A DNA stretch of 64,000 bases from Hydrogenophilales bacterium (GCA_016195805.1 JACPYT010000011.1:1-64000), one strand, 5' to 3'; shown: positions 1 through 10,071, counted from the first letter of the stretch. A program made the numbers and translations. The notes: a model not told the origin generated them from the letters alone.

Positions 1-900
<900 letters not shown>

Positions 901-1042
901 CAATCTCTGCAATTACTTCAAATACTTCGTCGCTCAACTCAAATGAATTACTTCATTAAAGTGTGAGCATTTATGCTAGTTGTCAGACCCAGAAAACCAG
1001 GCCCAACTACCGCAACAACACCCACACCTATCGGCTGTAAAT

Positions 1043-1054
1043 TGTTAAAGATCA
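1043..1054 (-). promoter_or_regulatory. boxA antitermination site in the rRNA leader
   Basis: On the minus strand the leader reads TGATCTTTAACA, matching the consensus boxA TGCTCTTTAACA at 11 of 12 positions. It lies between the promoter and the 16S gene, where NusB/S10 antitermination complexes load in rrn operons. The assignment rests on motif and position. Confidence 0.75.
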
Positions 1055-1131
1055 ATCATGAGCCCGACGAGCTGCCAGACTGCTCCACCCCGCGCCTGTC
1101 GCAAATGAAACCGCGTCAATCGAGAAGCGGA

Positions 1132-1161
1132 ACTATAGCAAAGCGCGCTCCACCCCGTCAA
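1132..1161 (-). promoter_or_regulatory. Putative rrn sigma70 promoter
   Basis: Minus strand: -35 TTGACG at 1156-1161, an 18-nt spacer, and -10 TATAGT at 1132-1137, about 230 nt upstream of the 16S 5' end. The GCGCGC stretch before the -10 box is typical of rRNA promoters. The rest of the 901-1375 interval is leader and spacer DNA shared with the rightward dehydrogenase gene. I see no coding sequence in it. Confidence 0.65.
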
Positions 1162-1375
1162 CACTTACCGACCTTTTCGAACAGGCCAACTGGCCACCTT
1201 TACAATATCCCCAATGTTTTCAAACGGCTGGGAAAACCCAGCCAGGCATGCACATGGTGGCCAAAGCCGTGAGCGGTGAAGACCCAGCCGGAAAACATGC
1301 ACAGTTTTTGTGCAAACAGCGGCCTGTTGGCAAACTCGCTACCATTAGAACATCACTCTTGATTGGAAGCCCTCT

Positions 1376-2563
1376 GTGCGCATCACCGACTTTTCCCTTT
1401 CGCGCTTGCCGCGCATCGAGTTCGGTGCTGGCGCGCTTGCCAAATTGCCAGCCATCGCCCGCAGCTACGGTACCCATGCCTTGCTGGTTACCGGTGCGGG
1501 TTCGCTGAAAGATTCGCCGTTCTGGCCAGCCGTGACAGACGGTCTGAAAACGCAGGGCCTGTCGTGGCTGCACCTCGCCATCCCGGGAGAACCGTCACCT
1601 CAAATGGTGGATGAAGCCGTGCGTGCCCTGCACGCGGAACCGATCGATGTGGTGATTGGTATTGGCGGCGGCAGCGCGCTGGATGCCGCCAAGGCGATTG
1701 CCGGTCTGCTCAGGCCGGGCAATTCGGTGATGGATCATCTGGAAGGTGTGGGGCCCGAGTTGCCATACACCGGCCCGGCCACGCCGTTCATCGCCGTGCC
1801 GACCACGGCGGGCACCGGCTCGGAAGCGACCAAGAACGCCGTCTTGAGCGTTCAAGGCCCGGGCGGCTTCAAGAAATCCTTCCGCGATGAAAAGCTGGTG
1901 GCCGAATATGCGCTGATTGACCCTGACCTGCTGGCCACCTGTCCAGCCGCCGTAATTGCGGCGAACGGCATGGATGCCTTCACCCAGTTGCTGGAGTCTT
2001 ATGTCTCCAGCCGCGCCGCGCCGCTGACCGACTCACTCGCCTGGGGCGGCATGAAAGCCGCGCGCGACGGCCTGCCGGCCCTGTACACGGAGGCCGGCGA
2101 CGCGCCCGCGCGCGAACGGATGGCCTACGCGGCGCTGGTGTCGGGCATCACGCTGGCGCAGGTCGGGCTCGGCTCGGTGCACGGACTGGCCGCGCCGCTG
2201 GGTGCGTTCTTCCCGATCCCCCACGGCGTCGCATGCGGCACCCTGGTGGCGACGGCCACGCGCATCAACATCGAAGCGATGCGGGCACGCGCAGCGAATC
2301 ACCCGGCGCTGGAAAAATATGCCCAAGTCGGTCGCCTGCTGAGCAGGCAGGGCCAGCTGGGGCAGGAAGCTGCGCACGCTGCCCTGATCGACACGCTGGA
2401 GGCCTGGACACGCACACTCCAGCTTCCGACGCTGGCGCACCATGGCGTGACGCACGCCGACATTCCGCGCATCGTCGCCAACAGCCGTGGCAGCAGCATG
2501 AAGACCAACCCGGTGCACCTCGAAGACGGCGAAATCGCAGCCATTGTCTCTGCGCGAATCTGA
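1376..2563 (+). CDS. Iron-containing alcohol dehydrogenase
   Basis: Group III (iron-type) NAD(P)-dependent alcohol dehydrogenase, 395 aa, full length for the family, GTG start. The Rossmann-like N-terminal half has the nucleotide-binding GGGS at about 97-100 and the family signature TTAGTGSE at about 143-150. The metal site shows Asp in GMDAFTQ and His in VHG and PHG, 14 residues apart. The ligand usually found four residues after the Asp (His) is Gln here, a variant I recall from part of the family, so the bound metal is uncertain. It is probably a cytoplasmic oxidoreductase for short-chain alcohols or aldehydes; the substrate cannot be read from the sequence. It stands alone between the rrn leader and lemA. 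Confidence 0.9.
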   Translation: MRITDFSLSRLPRIEFGAGALAKLPAIARSYGTHALLVTGAGSLKDSPFWPAVTDGLKTQGLSWLHLAIPGEPSPQMVDEAVRALHAEPIDVVIGIGGGSALDAAKAIAGLLRPGNSVMDHLEGVGPELPYTGPATPFIAVPTTAGTGSEATKNAVLSVQGPGGFKKSFRDEKLVAEYALIDPDLLATCPAAVIAANGMDAFTQLLESYVSSRAAPLTDSLAWGGMKAARDGLPALYTEAGDAPARERMAYAALVSGITLAQVGLGSVHGLAAPLGAFFPIPHGVACGTLVATATRINIEAMRARAANHPALEKYAQVGRLLSRQGQLGQEAAHAALIDTLEAWTRTLQLPTLAHHGVTHADIPRIVANSRGSSMKTNPVHLEDGEIAAIVSARI

Positions 2564-2631
2564 TGACGGAACGCTCAAGTTAAGCCACCGTCATCCGCTA
2601 TTCCTGCGACTTCATTATCTGGAACGCAATC

Positions 2632-3204
2632 ATGTCCGGCCTCCTGGGTTTTTTCATCCTGCTTGCGCTTCCGGCCGTCTATGGCGTGTTCATCTTCAAC
2701 CAGTTGGTGACGCTGAAACACAACGTCGGCAAGGCCTGGTCGAATATCGACATCCTGCTCAAGCAGCGCCACGACGAGTTGCCCAAGCTGGTCGAGACCT
2801 GCAAGCAGTACATGCAGTTCGAACAGGCGACGCTGGAAAAAGTGATGCAGGCGCGCAGCCAGGTCGCTACCGCGCGTGCGACGCAGAACATCGACGCGCT
2901 GGGGCAGGCCGAAGGCGCACTGCGGGTCGGGCTCGGCAATCTGTTCGCGGTGGCCGAGGCCTATCCCGAGCTGAAGACCAACGAAACCTTCCAGCATCTG
3001 CAGGCACGCATCACCGGGCTGGAAAACGCGATTGCCGACCGCCGCGAGTTCTATAACGACTCGGTCAACGTCAACAACGTGCGCGTCGAGCAGTTCCCCG
3101 ACACCGTCGTGGCGCGCCTGTTCGCATTCCGCCAGTTTCCGCTGCTGCAATTCACTGCCGAAGAGAAGAAAGACGTCGACCTGAAGCAGCTATTCAATCG
3201 TTGA
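2632..3204 (+). CDS. lemA: LemA family protein
   Basis: 190 aa, the usual LemA length. An N-terminal membrane segment (about residues 4-22) is followed by the family's helical bundle, with the characteristic AWSNIDILLKQRHDELPKLV stretch near 35-54 and a conserved FYNDSVNVNN stretch near 140. LemA proteins are single-pass with a coiled helical domain; their role is poorly defined. The stop overlaps the start of the next gene (TGATG), so the two are almost certainly co-translated. LemA often pairs with a GIDE-type membrane protein, as here. Confidence 0.93.
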   Translation: MSGLLGFFILLALPAVYGVFIFNQLVTLKHNVGKAWSNIDILLKQRHDELPKLVETCKQYMQFEQATLEKVMQARSQVATARATQNIDALGQAEGALRVGLGNLFAVAEAYPELKTNETFQHLQARITGLENAIADRREFYNDSVNVNNVRVEQFPDTVVARLFAFRQFPLLQFTAEEKKDVDLKQLFNR

Positions 3205-4112
3205 TGCTCCCCGCGCGCTGGACCGATGAATGGCGGCACGACTACGCCAACCTCGCGCTGGGTGGCGGCAACCTGCTCATCCTGCTGCTCGGCTTCAAGC
3301 TGCAATCGGGCATCGGCTGGCAGATCAGCTTTGCGCTGATCGGCCTGACCAGCTTCTGGGCGTGGTTTGCCAATCTCAAACGCTATCGCACCGTGGCGGA
3401 TACGCCGACCTCGCGCATCGCCTCGGCGCCGCAAGGCTACATCGAGCTCGTCGGACGCGGCTGCCAGCCGCCCGGCGACGGCCTGGTGAGCCCGGTCAGC
3501 GGCCTGCCCTGCCTGTGGTACCGCTACCGCATCGAACGCAAGAATGGCGACCGCTGGGAATACGTCGAATCCGGCACATCGCATGACACCTTTGGCGTCA
3601 GCGACGGCAGCGGCCAGGTACTGGTCGATCCCGAAGGCGCGGAAATCCTCACCTCGCACAAGCAGGTGTCAAACGCAGGGGGCTACCGCAAGACCGAGTG
3701 GACGCTGATCGAAAGCGAACCGATTTACGTCATCGGCGAGCACGTCACCCTGGGCGGCCCCAACGCCGTGCTCGACAAGAAGGCCGACCTCGCCACGCTG
3801 CTGGCCGAATGGAAGCAGGACAAGACCGCCCTGCTGGCGCGCTTCGACGCCGACCGCGACGGCGAGATCAGCCTCGATGAATGGGAGCGCGCGCGCCAGG
3901 CCGCATCCGACGAAGTCGACCGCACCCACCTCGATATCCGCATGAAAGACGGCATCCACCTCGTACGCAAGCCGGCGCATGGCCGTCCGTACCTGATTGC
4001 CAACCGCGAGGTCACCGCGCTGGTGCGGCATTTTCGTCTGTGGAGCTGGGCGCATCTGGTGCTGATGATGGGCGCGCTGCTGGGATTGGTGCTGGTCGGA
4101 TCCACGGCCTGA
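3204..4112 (+). CDS. GIDE-like membrane protein with an EF-hand loop
   Basis: 302 aa. Two N-terminal hydrophobic stretches (about 20-55) and one at the C-terminus (about 275-298) flank a globular part that resembles the bacterial GIDE domain found beside LemA (the PVSGLPCLWYRYRIER region, then long beta-rich sequence). A canonical EF-hand loop, DADRDGEISLDEW, sits near 213-225, suggesting calcium binding between the globular part and the last membrane helix. The start ATG overlaps the lemA stop. The GIDE assignment is by pattern and neighbourhood. The eukaryotic relatives are E3 ligases, but no RING is visible here, so enzymatic function is not implied. Confidence 0.7.
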   Translation: MLPARWTDEWRHDYANLALGGGNLLILLLGFKLQSGIGWQISFALIGLTSFWAWFANLKRYRTVADTPTSRIASAPQGYIELVGRGCQPPGDGLVSPVSGLPCLWYRYRIERKNGDRWEYVESGTSHDTFGVSDGSGQVLVDPEGAEILTSHKQVSNAGGYRKTEWTLIESEPIYVIGEHVTLGGPNAVLDKKADLATLLAEWKQDKTALLARFDADRDGEISLDEWERARQAASDEVDRTHLDIRMKDGIHLVRKPAHGRPYLIANREVTALVRHFRLWSWAHLVLMMGALLGLVLVGSTA

Positions 4113-4168
4113 GCACCGCTTGCCCTGCACAGCTTCCCGCCCTATAGTCAAGGCACGGAGGATGCATC

Positions 4169-4444
4169 ATGAAACACCCCATACCCGAAACCCCGCCTGA
4201 CTACGATCACACTCGCATCATCGAGCGGCCCGATGGTTTCTACTGGACCGATGCCGAGAGCGGCGAGGAGTACGGGCCCTTCCCAAGCCTGCTGGACGCC
4301 GTACAGGACATGGAATACAACGCCGACAGCGACTACGAACCCGGCGAGACCGTGGCAGAAGCCGAGGATGAAATAGGCATTTCCGATTGGATCGACCCCG
4401 ACACCGGCGACCCCGGTGAAGAGTCTCACCGCCCGGGAGAGTGA
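4169..4444 (+). CDS. Small acidic protein of unknown function
   Basis: 91 aa, very acidic, with aromatic residues near the N-terminus (DGFYWTDAESGEEYGPF). I do not recognise a characterised family. A good ribosome-binding site (ACGGAGG) precedes the ATG. No signal peptide or membrane segment. It lies 56 nt after the GIDE gene in the same direction and may share its transcript. The gene ends close to the convergent HExxH protein gene, leaving 8 nt between stops. Confidence 0.7.
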   Translation: MKHPIPETPPDYDHTRIIERPDGFYWTDAESGEEYGPFPSLLDAVQDMEYNADSDYEPGETVAEAEDEIGISDWIDPDTGDPGEESHRPGE

Positions 4445-4452
4445 GTTCCGGC

Positions 4453-4860
4453 TTAGCTTAGCCGGGCAGCAGATTCCACAGCTCGCGCCTCACGCTCGAA
4501 AAAGTTATCGCGATAGGGATTGCCGCCGCGCACCCACGCAAGCAGTCCGGCGAGCGGATACAGCACCAGCAGCAACACCCCCCAACGTTCGAACTGCCTG
4601 ACATGCGCACGCTCATGGGCGCGCGTCGCCGTCAGGGCATTCAATGACACGCCCACCACGACGTGTCCCAGCGTGAGCGCCGCGACCGCCCCGCTGAAGG
4701 GAAAACCGCGCCGCAGCACCCACGCCGGCCAGCCTCCCGCGACTTCCAGCACGCCCTCCACCCGCTGCAGCGTGCCGCCGCTCCCCCGCGACACGAGCGC
4801 GACCAGCACACCGATCAGCGTGACCGGCAACGCCCACAGATAGCGCAGGCCCCGCAGCAT
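4453..4860 (-). CDS. Small membrane protein with HExxH motif (putative metallopeptidase)
   Basis: 135 aa with about three hydrophobic segments (8-24, 55-75, 93-110). Between the second and third lies AHERAHVRQFERW, an HExxH zinc-peptidase signature (His82, Glu83, His86). A possible third ligand, Glu, occurs in the FFEREARAVES tail. Its ATG immediately follows the TGA of the upstream oxidoreductase (TGAATG), so translation is coupled. The peptidase idea rests on the motif only; the protein is much shorter than standard M48 or M50 enzymes. Confidence 0.65.
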   Translation of the reverse strand: MLRGLRYLWALPVTLIGVLVALVSRGSGGTLQRVEGVLEVAGGWPAWVLRRGFPFSGAVAALTLGHVVVGVSLNALTATRAHERAHVRQFERWGVLLLVLYPLAGLLAWVRGGNPYRDNFFEREARAVESAARLS

Positions 4861-6321
4861 TCAGTCATCCACCGCACCCGCGAACCAGCGCGCCCCGTGC
4901 AGGCCCTCGCCTACAAAATACTGGCGTGCCCGCTCAAGCTGCGCGGCACTCCCCGCCGCGTACACGTCGAAGCGGTGCAGATCCGGATAATCCACCACGA
5001 TGCGTTTCAGCAGGGCATCCAGGTCATCGGTCGGCGCATGCGGCAGGTAGTTGAAATTGTCCAGCGCATCGGCCCAGGCGCGGCACAGGTTGTCCTGGTA
5101 ATGCCCGGCTGCGTCGGCCAGCCAGTGCAAGTCCATCGACTCGGCCAGTTCCAGCGACATGGCGTGCTGGATCAGGCTCTTGATCGGCGCGAAGCCCGCG
5201 CCAAAGGCGAGGAAGATCACCGGGCGCGGCGAATCCTCGTCCAGCACGAATTCACCGTAGGGCCCGACCACCTCCACCGTGTCATTGGCTTTCAGAGTGG
5301 CGAACACGGTCTCGGCCAGCGCATCGCCTGCACGGCGCGGAATCTGCACCTCAATGTGGCGGTCCTCGCAGGGACAGCTGGCAATCGCATAGCGCCCCCT
5401 CATCCCATCGATCGACACGTCGACGCTCTGTCCGCCAAGATACCGCAAACGCTGGCTGCGCGGCGCAAGGATGTGCAGCGCAGCCATGTGCGGATTGAAC
5501 ACCTCGACCGACTTCACCTTGGCGGTCATCCGTTGCACCGGAATATCGCGCGCGCCCGCCACGTTGGCCTCGATCACCACCTCGTTCACTGGCGCATACG
5601 CGCACAGCAGGATCACCCCGGCGTCTTTCTCCGACTGCTTCAGCACATAGTCGTGCGCGTGGACCTTCTTCACCTCGCCCGACAGCACGCGCGCCTTGCA
5701 CTCGCCGCAGTTGCCGTTGCTGCATCCGTAATTGAGCGACACGCCGTTGCGCAGCGCGGCTTCCAGCAGGGTATCGTTGCCATCCACATAGAACGCGTGG
5801 CCGCTGGGCTGGATGGTCACATGGGCTGACATGATCTTGAATATCCTTTCCTGTGCGATCGCCGCCTGCGCCAGCACGGCATCCGGCGGAACTTCCGCCA
5901 GATTGCGCAGCAGAAATGCGCGCACGGTGTGCAAGGCATGGCGCGTCTCGGCGCTCGTGTCTTCTTCGATTTCGTCGATCTTCTCGTCGAGCCAGGTCAT
6001 CACGTTGCCGTAATGCAGCAGCAAGGCCTTGGCGGCCGCGTAGTCGTCGCCCAGTTCGTTCAGGCGCGCCACCAGCACGTCCTTGTCGGGCAAGGCGCGC
6101 TCCAGCACCCGCTTGGCGAACGCCTTGTCCTTGATTTCCTGGACCCGGCGGAACTCCGCATCATCGTCCCACTTGACCTCGGGAAACACGCGCAGCAACT
6201 CGTCGAGCTCGACCAGGCCGTCGAAGGTCGCCAGCGTGCCGCCGCGGATCATTTCCTGCAGCGCGTGACGCGGCTGGCCGACCAGCTTGGCCACGCGGGA
6301 AAGCGGAAGCAAATGGCTCAT
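4861..6321 (-). CDS. 2Fe-2S / FAD / NAD(P)H oxidoreductase with extra N-terminal domain
   Basis: 486 aa. I start it at the ATG giving MSHLLPLSRV; the longer ORF (to 6651) runs through the recJ region and is not credible. Residues about 1-155 form a helical region of unknown family, starting with a segment that resembles a helix-turn-helix. A plant-type ferredoxin domain follows, with CSNGNCGECKA and a fourth Cys in LLCAY. Then come an FAD-binding domain (RYAIASCP) and an NAD-binding domain (AFGAGFAPIKS). The C-terminal part matches CDP-6-deoxy-hexulose reductase / phenol hydroxylase reductase-type electron transfer proteins. The partner is unknown. Translation is coupled to the HExxH membrane protein. 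Confidence 0.85.
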   Translation of the reverse strand: MSHLLPLSRVAKLVGQPRHALQEMIRGGTLATFDGLVELDELLRVFPEVKWDDDAEFRRVQEIKDKAFAKRVLERALPDKDVLVARLNELGDDYAAAKALLLHYGNVMTWLDEKIDEIEEDTSAETRHALHTVRAFLLRNLAEVPPDAVLAQAAIAQERIFKIMSAHVTIQPSGHAFYVDGNDTLLEAALRNGVSLNYGCSNGNCGECKARVLSGEVKKVHAHDYVLKQSEKDAGVILLCAYAPVNEVVIEANVAGARDIPVQRMTAKVKSVEVFNPHMAALHILAPRSQRLRYLGGQSVDVSIDGMRGRYAIASCPCEDRHIEVQIPRRAGDALAETVFATLKANDTVEVVGPYGEFVLDEDSPRPVIFLAFGAGFAPIKSLIQHAMSLELAESMDLHWLADAAGHYQDNLCRAWADALDNFNYLPHAPTDDLDALLKRIVVDYPDLHRFDVYAAGSAAQLERARQYFVGEGLHGARWFAGAVDD

Positions 6322-6424
6322 GGCACGATGGTACTCCGTGTCCGTGACGGACAGAATCGGCACTTCACCAGATTCTGAATCCCTGATTTGCTCACTCAGC
6401 CCGGTCCGGCAATACAATCCCGTC

Positions 6425-8119
6425 ATGCCTTCCATCGCCACCCGCCCTTGCCCTGCCGACGCCCGCGCTGCCCTCGAGCAGGCCGGCCTCGCCCCCGCCT
6501 GGGCACGGCTGTATGCCGCGCGCGGCGTCAGCCATCCCGACGAAGTCGCCCACCGTCTGCCGCAGCTGCTGCCGCCCGCCGGGCTGCTGCATGCCGAGCG
6601 TGCCGCCGCGCTGCTGGCCGACGCCATTCGCGACCACAAGCGGCTGCTCATCGTCGCCGACTACGACGCCGACGGCGCCACCGCCTGCGCGGTCGGTGTG
6701 CGCGGCCTGCGCCTGCTCGGCGCGCGCGTCGACTATCTGGTGCCCAACCGGCTCGAGCACGGCTACGGCCTCACCCCCGACATCGTGAAGCTCGCCGCCG
6801 CGCGCCAGCCCGACCTGCTGGTCACGGTCGACAACGGCATTGCCGCGGTCGACGGCGTGGCGGAGGCAAACGCACTCGGCATCCCGGTGCTGGTCACCGA
6901 CCATCACCTGCCCGGCGATGCCTTGCCGGACGCCGCCTGCATCGTCAATCCCAACCAGCCGGGCTGCGGTTTCGGCTCGAAGAATCTGGCGGGAGTGGGC
7001 GTGATGTTCTACGTCCTGCTGGCGCTGCGCGCCGAGCTGCGCCAGCGCGGCGCCTATGCCGACACGCTCGAACCGGACCTGCGCCCCCTGCTCGACCTGG
7101 TCGCACTCGGCACGGTTGCCGACGTGGTGAAGCTCGACGCCAACAACCGCACCCTGGTCGCCCAGGGGCTCGCGCGCATGCGGTCGGGCAAGGCGAGCGC
7201 CGGCGTCAACGCGCTGTTCCGTGCTGCCGGGCGCGACCCTGCGCGCGCCACCGTGTTCGACCTCGGCTTCATGCTCGGCCCGCGCCTCAACGCCGCCGGC
7301 CGTCTCGACGACATGGCGCTCGGCATCGAGTGCCTGCTGGCCGACGATCCCGCCGTCGCGCAGCAACTGGCGCAACAGCTCGACACGCTCAACCGGGCCC
7401 GGCGCGACGTCGAAGCCGACATGCTGGAAGAGGCGCTCGCCATCCTCGCCAGCTTCAATCCCGATGACAGGCACAGCCTCACCGCGTATCAGCCCGATTG
7501 GCATGTCGGCGTGATCGGCATCCTGGCGTCGCGGCTGAAGGACAAATTCCACCGCCCCACCCTCGTCTTCGCCCGCAGCGACGGTGGTGTACTCAAAGGC
7601 TCCGGCCGCTCCATTCCCGGTCTGCACCTGCGCGATGCGCTCGACCTGATCGACAAGCGCCATCCTGGCCTGATCGTCAAATTCGGCGGCCACGCCATGG
7701 CGGCCGGACTCAGCATTCCCTCCGGACGCCACACGGAATTCGGCGAGGCGTTCGAGGCCGTGGTACGCGAACTGATCGACCCGGCGGATCTGGACGGGTT
7801 GATCGAAACCGACGGCGAACTGGACCTTGCCGAGCATCGCTACGAACTCGCCGAACAGTTCGACCATGCGGTCTGGGGGCAGGGCTTCCCTGCGCCGCTG
7901 TTCACCGCCACCTTCGATGTCGTGGCGCAGCGCGTCGTCGGCGAAAAGCACCTGAAGCTCAAACTGGCGCGCGGAGGGATGTCGTTCGATGCCATGCGGT
8001 TTTTTCACGCCGACCCGCTGCCCGAGCGCATCCGCGCCGTCTACGCGCTGATGCCGAACGAATTCAATGGCCAGCAGTCCCTGCAGCTGAAGCTGCAACA
8101 CTGGGAACCCGCCGGCTGA
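6425..8119 (+). CDS. recJ: Single-stranded-DNA-specific exonuclease RecJ
   Basis: 564 aa, normal RecJ length, starting at MPSIATRPC; the ORF upstream of that ATG overlaps the divergent oxidoreductase and is ignored. DHH-family motifs are present: ADYDADG (motif I), VTDHHLPGD (DHH) and FGGHAMAAGL (DHHA1). A C-terminal OB-like domain follows. It is a 5'-3' single-strand exonuclease acting in mismatch, base-excision and RecF-pathway repair in the cytoplasm. It is divergent from the oxidoreductase (103 nt between starts) and is followed closely by the rhomboid gene. Confidence 0.97.
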   Translation: MPSIATRPCPADARAALEQAGLAPAWARLYAARGVSHPDEVAHRLPQLLPPAGLLHAERAAALLADAIRDHKRLLIVADYDADGATACAVGVRGLRLLGARVDYLVPNRLEHGYGLTPDIVKLAAARQPDLLVTVDNGIAAVDGVAEANALGIPVLVTDHHLPGDALPDAACIVNPNQPGCGFGSKNLAGVGVMFYVLLALRAELRQRGAYADTLEPDLRPLLDLVALGTVADVVKLDANNRTLVAQGLARMRSGKASAGVNALFRAAGRDPARATVFDLGFMLGPRLNAAGRLDDMALGIECLLADDPAVAQQLAQQLDTLNRARRDVEADMLEEALAILASFNPDDRHSLTAYQPDWHVGVIGILASRLKDKFHRPTLVFARSDGGVLKGSGRSIPGLHLRDALDLIDKRHPGLIVKFGGHAMAAGLSIPSGRHTEFGEAFEAVVRELIDPADLDGLIETDGELDLAEHRYELAEQFDHAVWGQGFPAPLFTATFDVVAQRVVGEKHLKLKLARGGMSFDAMRFFHADPLPERIRAVYALMPNEFNGQQSLQLKLQHWEPAG

Positions 8120-8160
8120 TTTTTCCTTGCAACCCGAACCCGAATCCTGAAACTGCCTGC

Positions 8161-8754
8161 ATGCCGCCGATCACACTCGCTCTCATCCTGCTGAATGTTC
8201 TCGTCTATGCACTCGAGCTGTTCACCGGCCCCGAGATCATCCGTATCTTCGGCCTGTGGCCGCCGGGCTCGGGCGGCGCGTTCCATCTGTGGCAGCTGGT
8301 CACCTACAGCTTCCTGCACGGCTCGCTTACGCACCTGGGCTTCAACATGTTCGCCGTGTGGATGTTCGGCGCCGAACTGGAAAGGCGCTGGAACGACCTG
8401 CGCTATCTGCTGACCTACCTGCTCAGCGTCGTCGTGGCCGCGATGACGCAGATCGCCGTCTCCGGCTATTTCCTGCACAGCAGCAGCCCCGTCATCGGCG
8501 CCTCGGGCGGCGTGTTCGGCCTGCTGCTGGCCTATGCGCTGTATTTCCCCCGCAACGTCATCAGCATCATCTTCCTGCCTTTCATCCGCATCCCCGCGCG
8601 CACCTTCGTGCTCGGCTACGGCGTCGTCGAACTCATCCTCGGCCTCACCAGCACCGATGCGGGCGTCGCCCACTTCGCCCACCTCGGCGGATTGTTCGGC
8701 GGCTGGCTGGGAGTGCAATATTTCCGCGGGCGCGGGGTGTTTGGCAAACGCTGA
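8161..8754 (+). CDS. Rhomboid family intramembrane serine protease
   Basis: 197 aa with six predicted membrane helices. The catalytic Ser is in GASGGVFG and the catalytic His in FAHLGGLFGG. The conserved HLGFNM in helix 2 supplies the oxyanion-side His/Asn. It cleaves membrane-anchored substrates within the bilayer. The track merges it with an unrelated frame starting at 7498; the ATG at 8161 gives the standard MPPITLALILLNVLVY start. Downstream is REP-rich DNA with no gene up to galE. Confidence 0.95.
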   Translation: MPPITLALILLNVLVYALELFTGPEIIRIFGLWPPGSGGAFHLWQLVTYSFLHGSLTHLGFNMFAVWMFGAELERRWNDLRYLLTYLLSVVVAAMTQIAVSGYFLHSSSPVIGASGGVFGLLLAYALYFPRNVISIIFLPFIRIPARTFVLGYGVVELILGLTSTDAGVAHFAHLGGLFGGWLGVQYFRGRGVFGKR

Positions 8755-8829
8755 AGCGCGTCGGCTGCGCCCACCCTGCCAGCTTTGGCGAGTTCGTCGA
8801 TGCACCCGGGACTTGCTACCGATCTTCGC

Positions 8830-9044
8830 CCGTTCGTGGTGAGCCCTTCGACTAACACAAAACAGGTCTGTCGAATCACATTCTGGTCATGGCAGGGGCC
8901 AGCGCAGGCAGACCTTCGACAAGCTCAGGGCGAACGGATGGAGGATGGAGGCTTGGCATACACCCGACTCAACCACCGTTCGGGCTGAGCCTGTCGAAGC
9001 CCTGTTTCCATCGTGATCGGCCTTTGACAAGCTCAGAGCGAACG
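8830..9044. repeat. Cluster of REP-like palindromic repeats
   Basis: Four related units in the 306-nt gap between the convergent rhomboid and galE genes: a degenerate one at 8830-8852, CCTTCGACAAGCTCAGGGCG... at 8913-8937, its inverted form CCGTTCGGGCTGAGCCTGTC... at 8976-9000, and CCTTTGACAAGCTCAGAGCG... at 9021-9044. Alternating orientation is typical of REP/BIME elements, which are mobilised by RAYT transposases and often sit at 3' ends of transcripts. A second pair lies at 36726-36806. No other feature is visible in the gap. Confidence 0.85.
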
Positions 9045-9060
9045 CACTCTCCCTCAGCCA

Positions 9061-10071
9061 TCAGGCATATCCCTCCGGGTTCTCCGCCTGCCAGCGCCAT
9101 GCGTCGGCGCACATGCGCGGCAGATCGTATTCCGCGCGCCAGCCCAGTTCGTTCGCCGCGCGTGCCGGATCGGCCCAGCATTGCGCCACGTCGCCGGCAC
9201 GGCGCGCCACGATCCGGTACGGAACCGGTTTGCCGCTGGCCGCTTCGAACGCACGCACCATGTCGAGCACGCTTACCCCGCGCCCGGTGCCCAGGTTCCA
9301 GGTCTGCACGCCGCCCAGTTGCAGAAGTTTGTTCAGCGCCGCCACATGGCCGCGCGCCAGGTCGACCACATGGATGTAGTCGCGCACGCCGGTGCCGTCG
9401 GGCGTCGGATAGTCGCCGCCGAATACGTTGAGATGCGGGCGGCGCCCCACGGCCACCTGCGCCACGTAGGGCATCAGGTTGTTGGGAATACCGCGCGGGT
9501 CCTCACCGATCAGTCCCGACTCGTGCGCGCCCACCGGGTTGAAATAACGCAGCAGCGCGACGTTCCAGCCCGGATCCGCCAGCGCGATATCGCGCAGCAT
9601 CTCCTCGATGACCAGCTTGGAGCGGCCGTAAGGGTTGGTCGCCGACAGCGGAAAATCCTCGGTAATCGGCACCGTCGTCGGATCGCCGTACACCGTGGCG
9701 GACGACGAGAACACCACCGCCTTCACCCTGGCCACCGCCATTTCCTCGAACAGCGCAATGCTGCCGGCGATGTTGTTGTCGTAATACAGCAGCGGCTTTT
9801 CCACCGACTCGCCCACCGCCTTCAACCCGGCGAAATGCACCACCGCGTCAATCGCATGGTCGGCAAACAGCGCGCGCAGCGCAGCGCGGTCGCGGATGTC
9901 GCCCTGTACGAAAGCCACCGGCCTGCCGGCGATCTGCGCCACCCGCTCCAGCGATTCCGGGCTGCTGTTCGACAGGTTGTCGAACACCACCACCTCGTGC
10001 CCCGCCGCCAGGCACTCCACTGCGGTGTGCGAACCGATATAGCCGGCGCCGCCGGTCAATAGCACTTTCAC
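9061..10071 (-). CDS. galE: UDP-glucose 4-epimerase
   Basis: 336 aa with a GTG start ([15 protein letters not shown]); the longer ORF overlaps rmlD. Extended SDR enzyme: NAD-binding GGAGYIGSH at about 7-15, catalytic YGRSK near 147-151, SSSATVYG before it, and [10 protein letters not shown] typical of GalE. It interconverts UDP-glucose and UDP-galactose, supplying galactose for surface polysaccharide. It is the last gene of the leftward rmlBACD-galE cluster, 22 nt after rmlD. Confidence 0.95.
   Translation of the reverse strand: MKVLLTGGAGYIGSHTAVECLAAGHEVVVFDNLSNSSPESLERVAQIAGRPVAFVQGDIRDRAALRALFADHAIDAVVHFAGLKAVGESVEKPLLYYDNNIAGSIALFEEMAVARVKAVVFSSSATVYGDPTTVPITEDFPLSATNPYGRSKLVIEEMLRDIALADPGWNVALLRYFNPVGAHESGLIGEDPRGIPNNLMPYVAQVAVGRRPHLNVFGGDYPTPDGTGVRDYIHVVDLARGHVAALNKLLQLGGVQTWNLGTGRGVSVLDMVRAFEAASGKPVPYRIVARRAGDVAQCWADPARAANELGWRAEYDLPRMCADAWRWQAENPEGYA

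Noticed and set aside
4663-5829. 388-aa plus-strand ORF
   Set aside because: Antisense to the ferredoxin reductase; GC-rich codon structure gives long mirror frames. No domain is visible.
6322-6651. 110-residue N-terminal extension of the reductase ORF
   Set aside because: It runs into recJ on the opposite strand and lacks an RBS; the ATG at 6321 gives the natural start.
6392-8101. 569-aa minus-strand ORF
   Set aside because: Exact mirror of recJ, which has all DHH motifs on the plus strand.
8830-9044. CRISPR-like array
   Set aside because: The repeats alternate in orientation and are palindromic with uneven spacing; there are no cas genes. They are REP elements.
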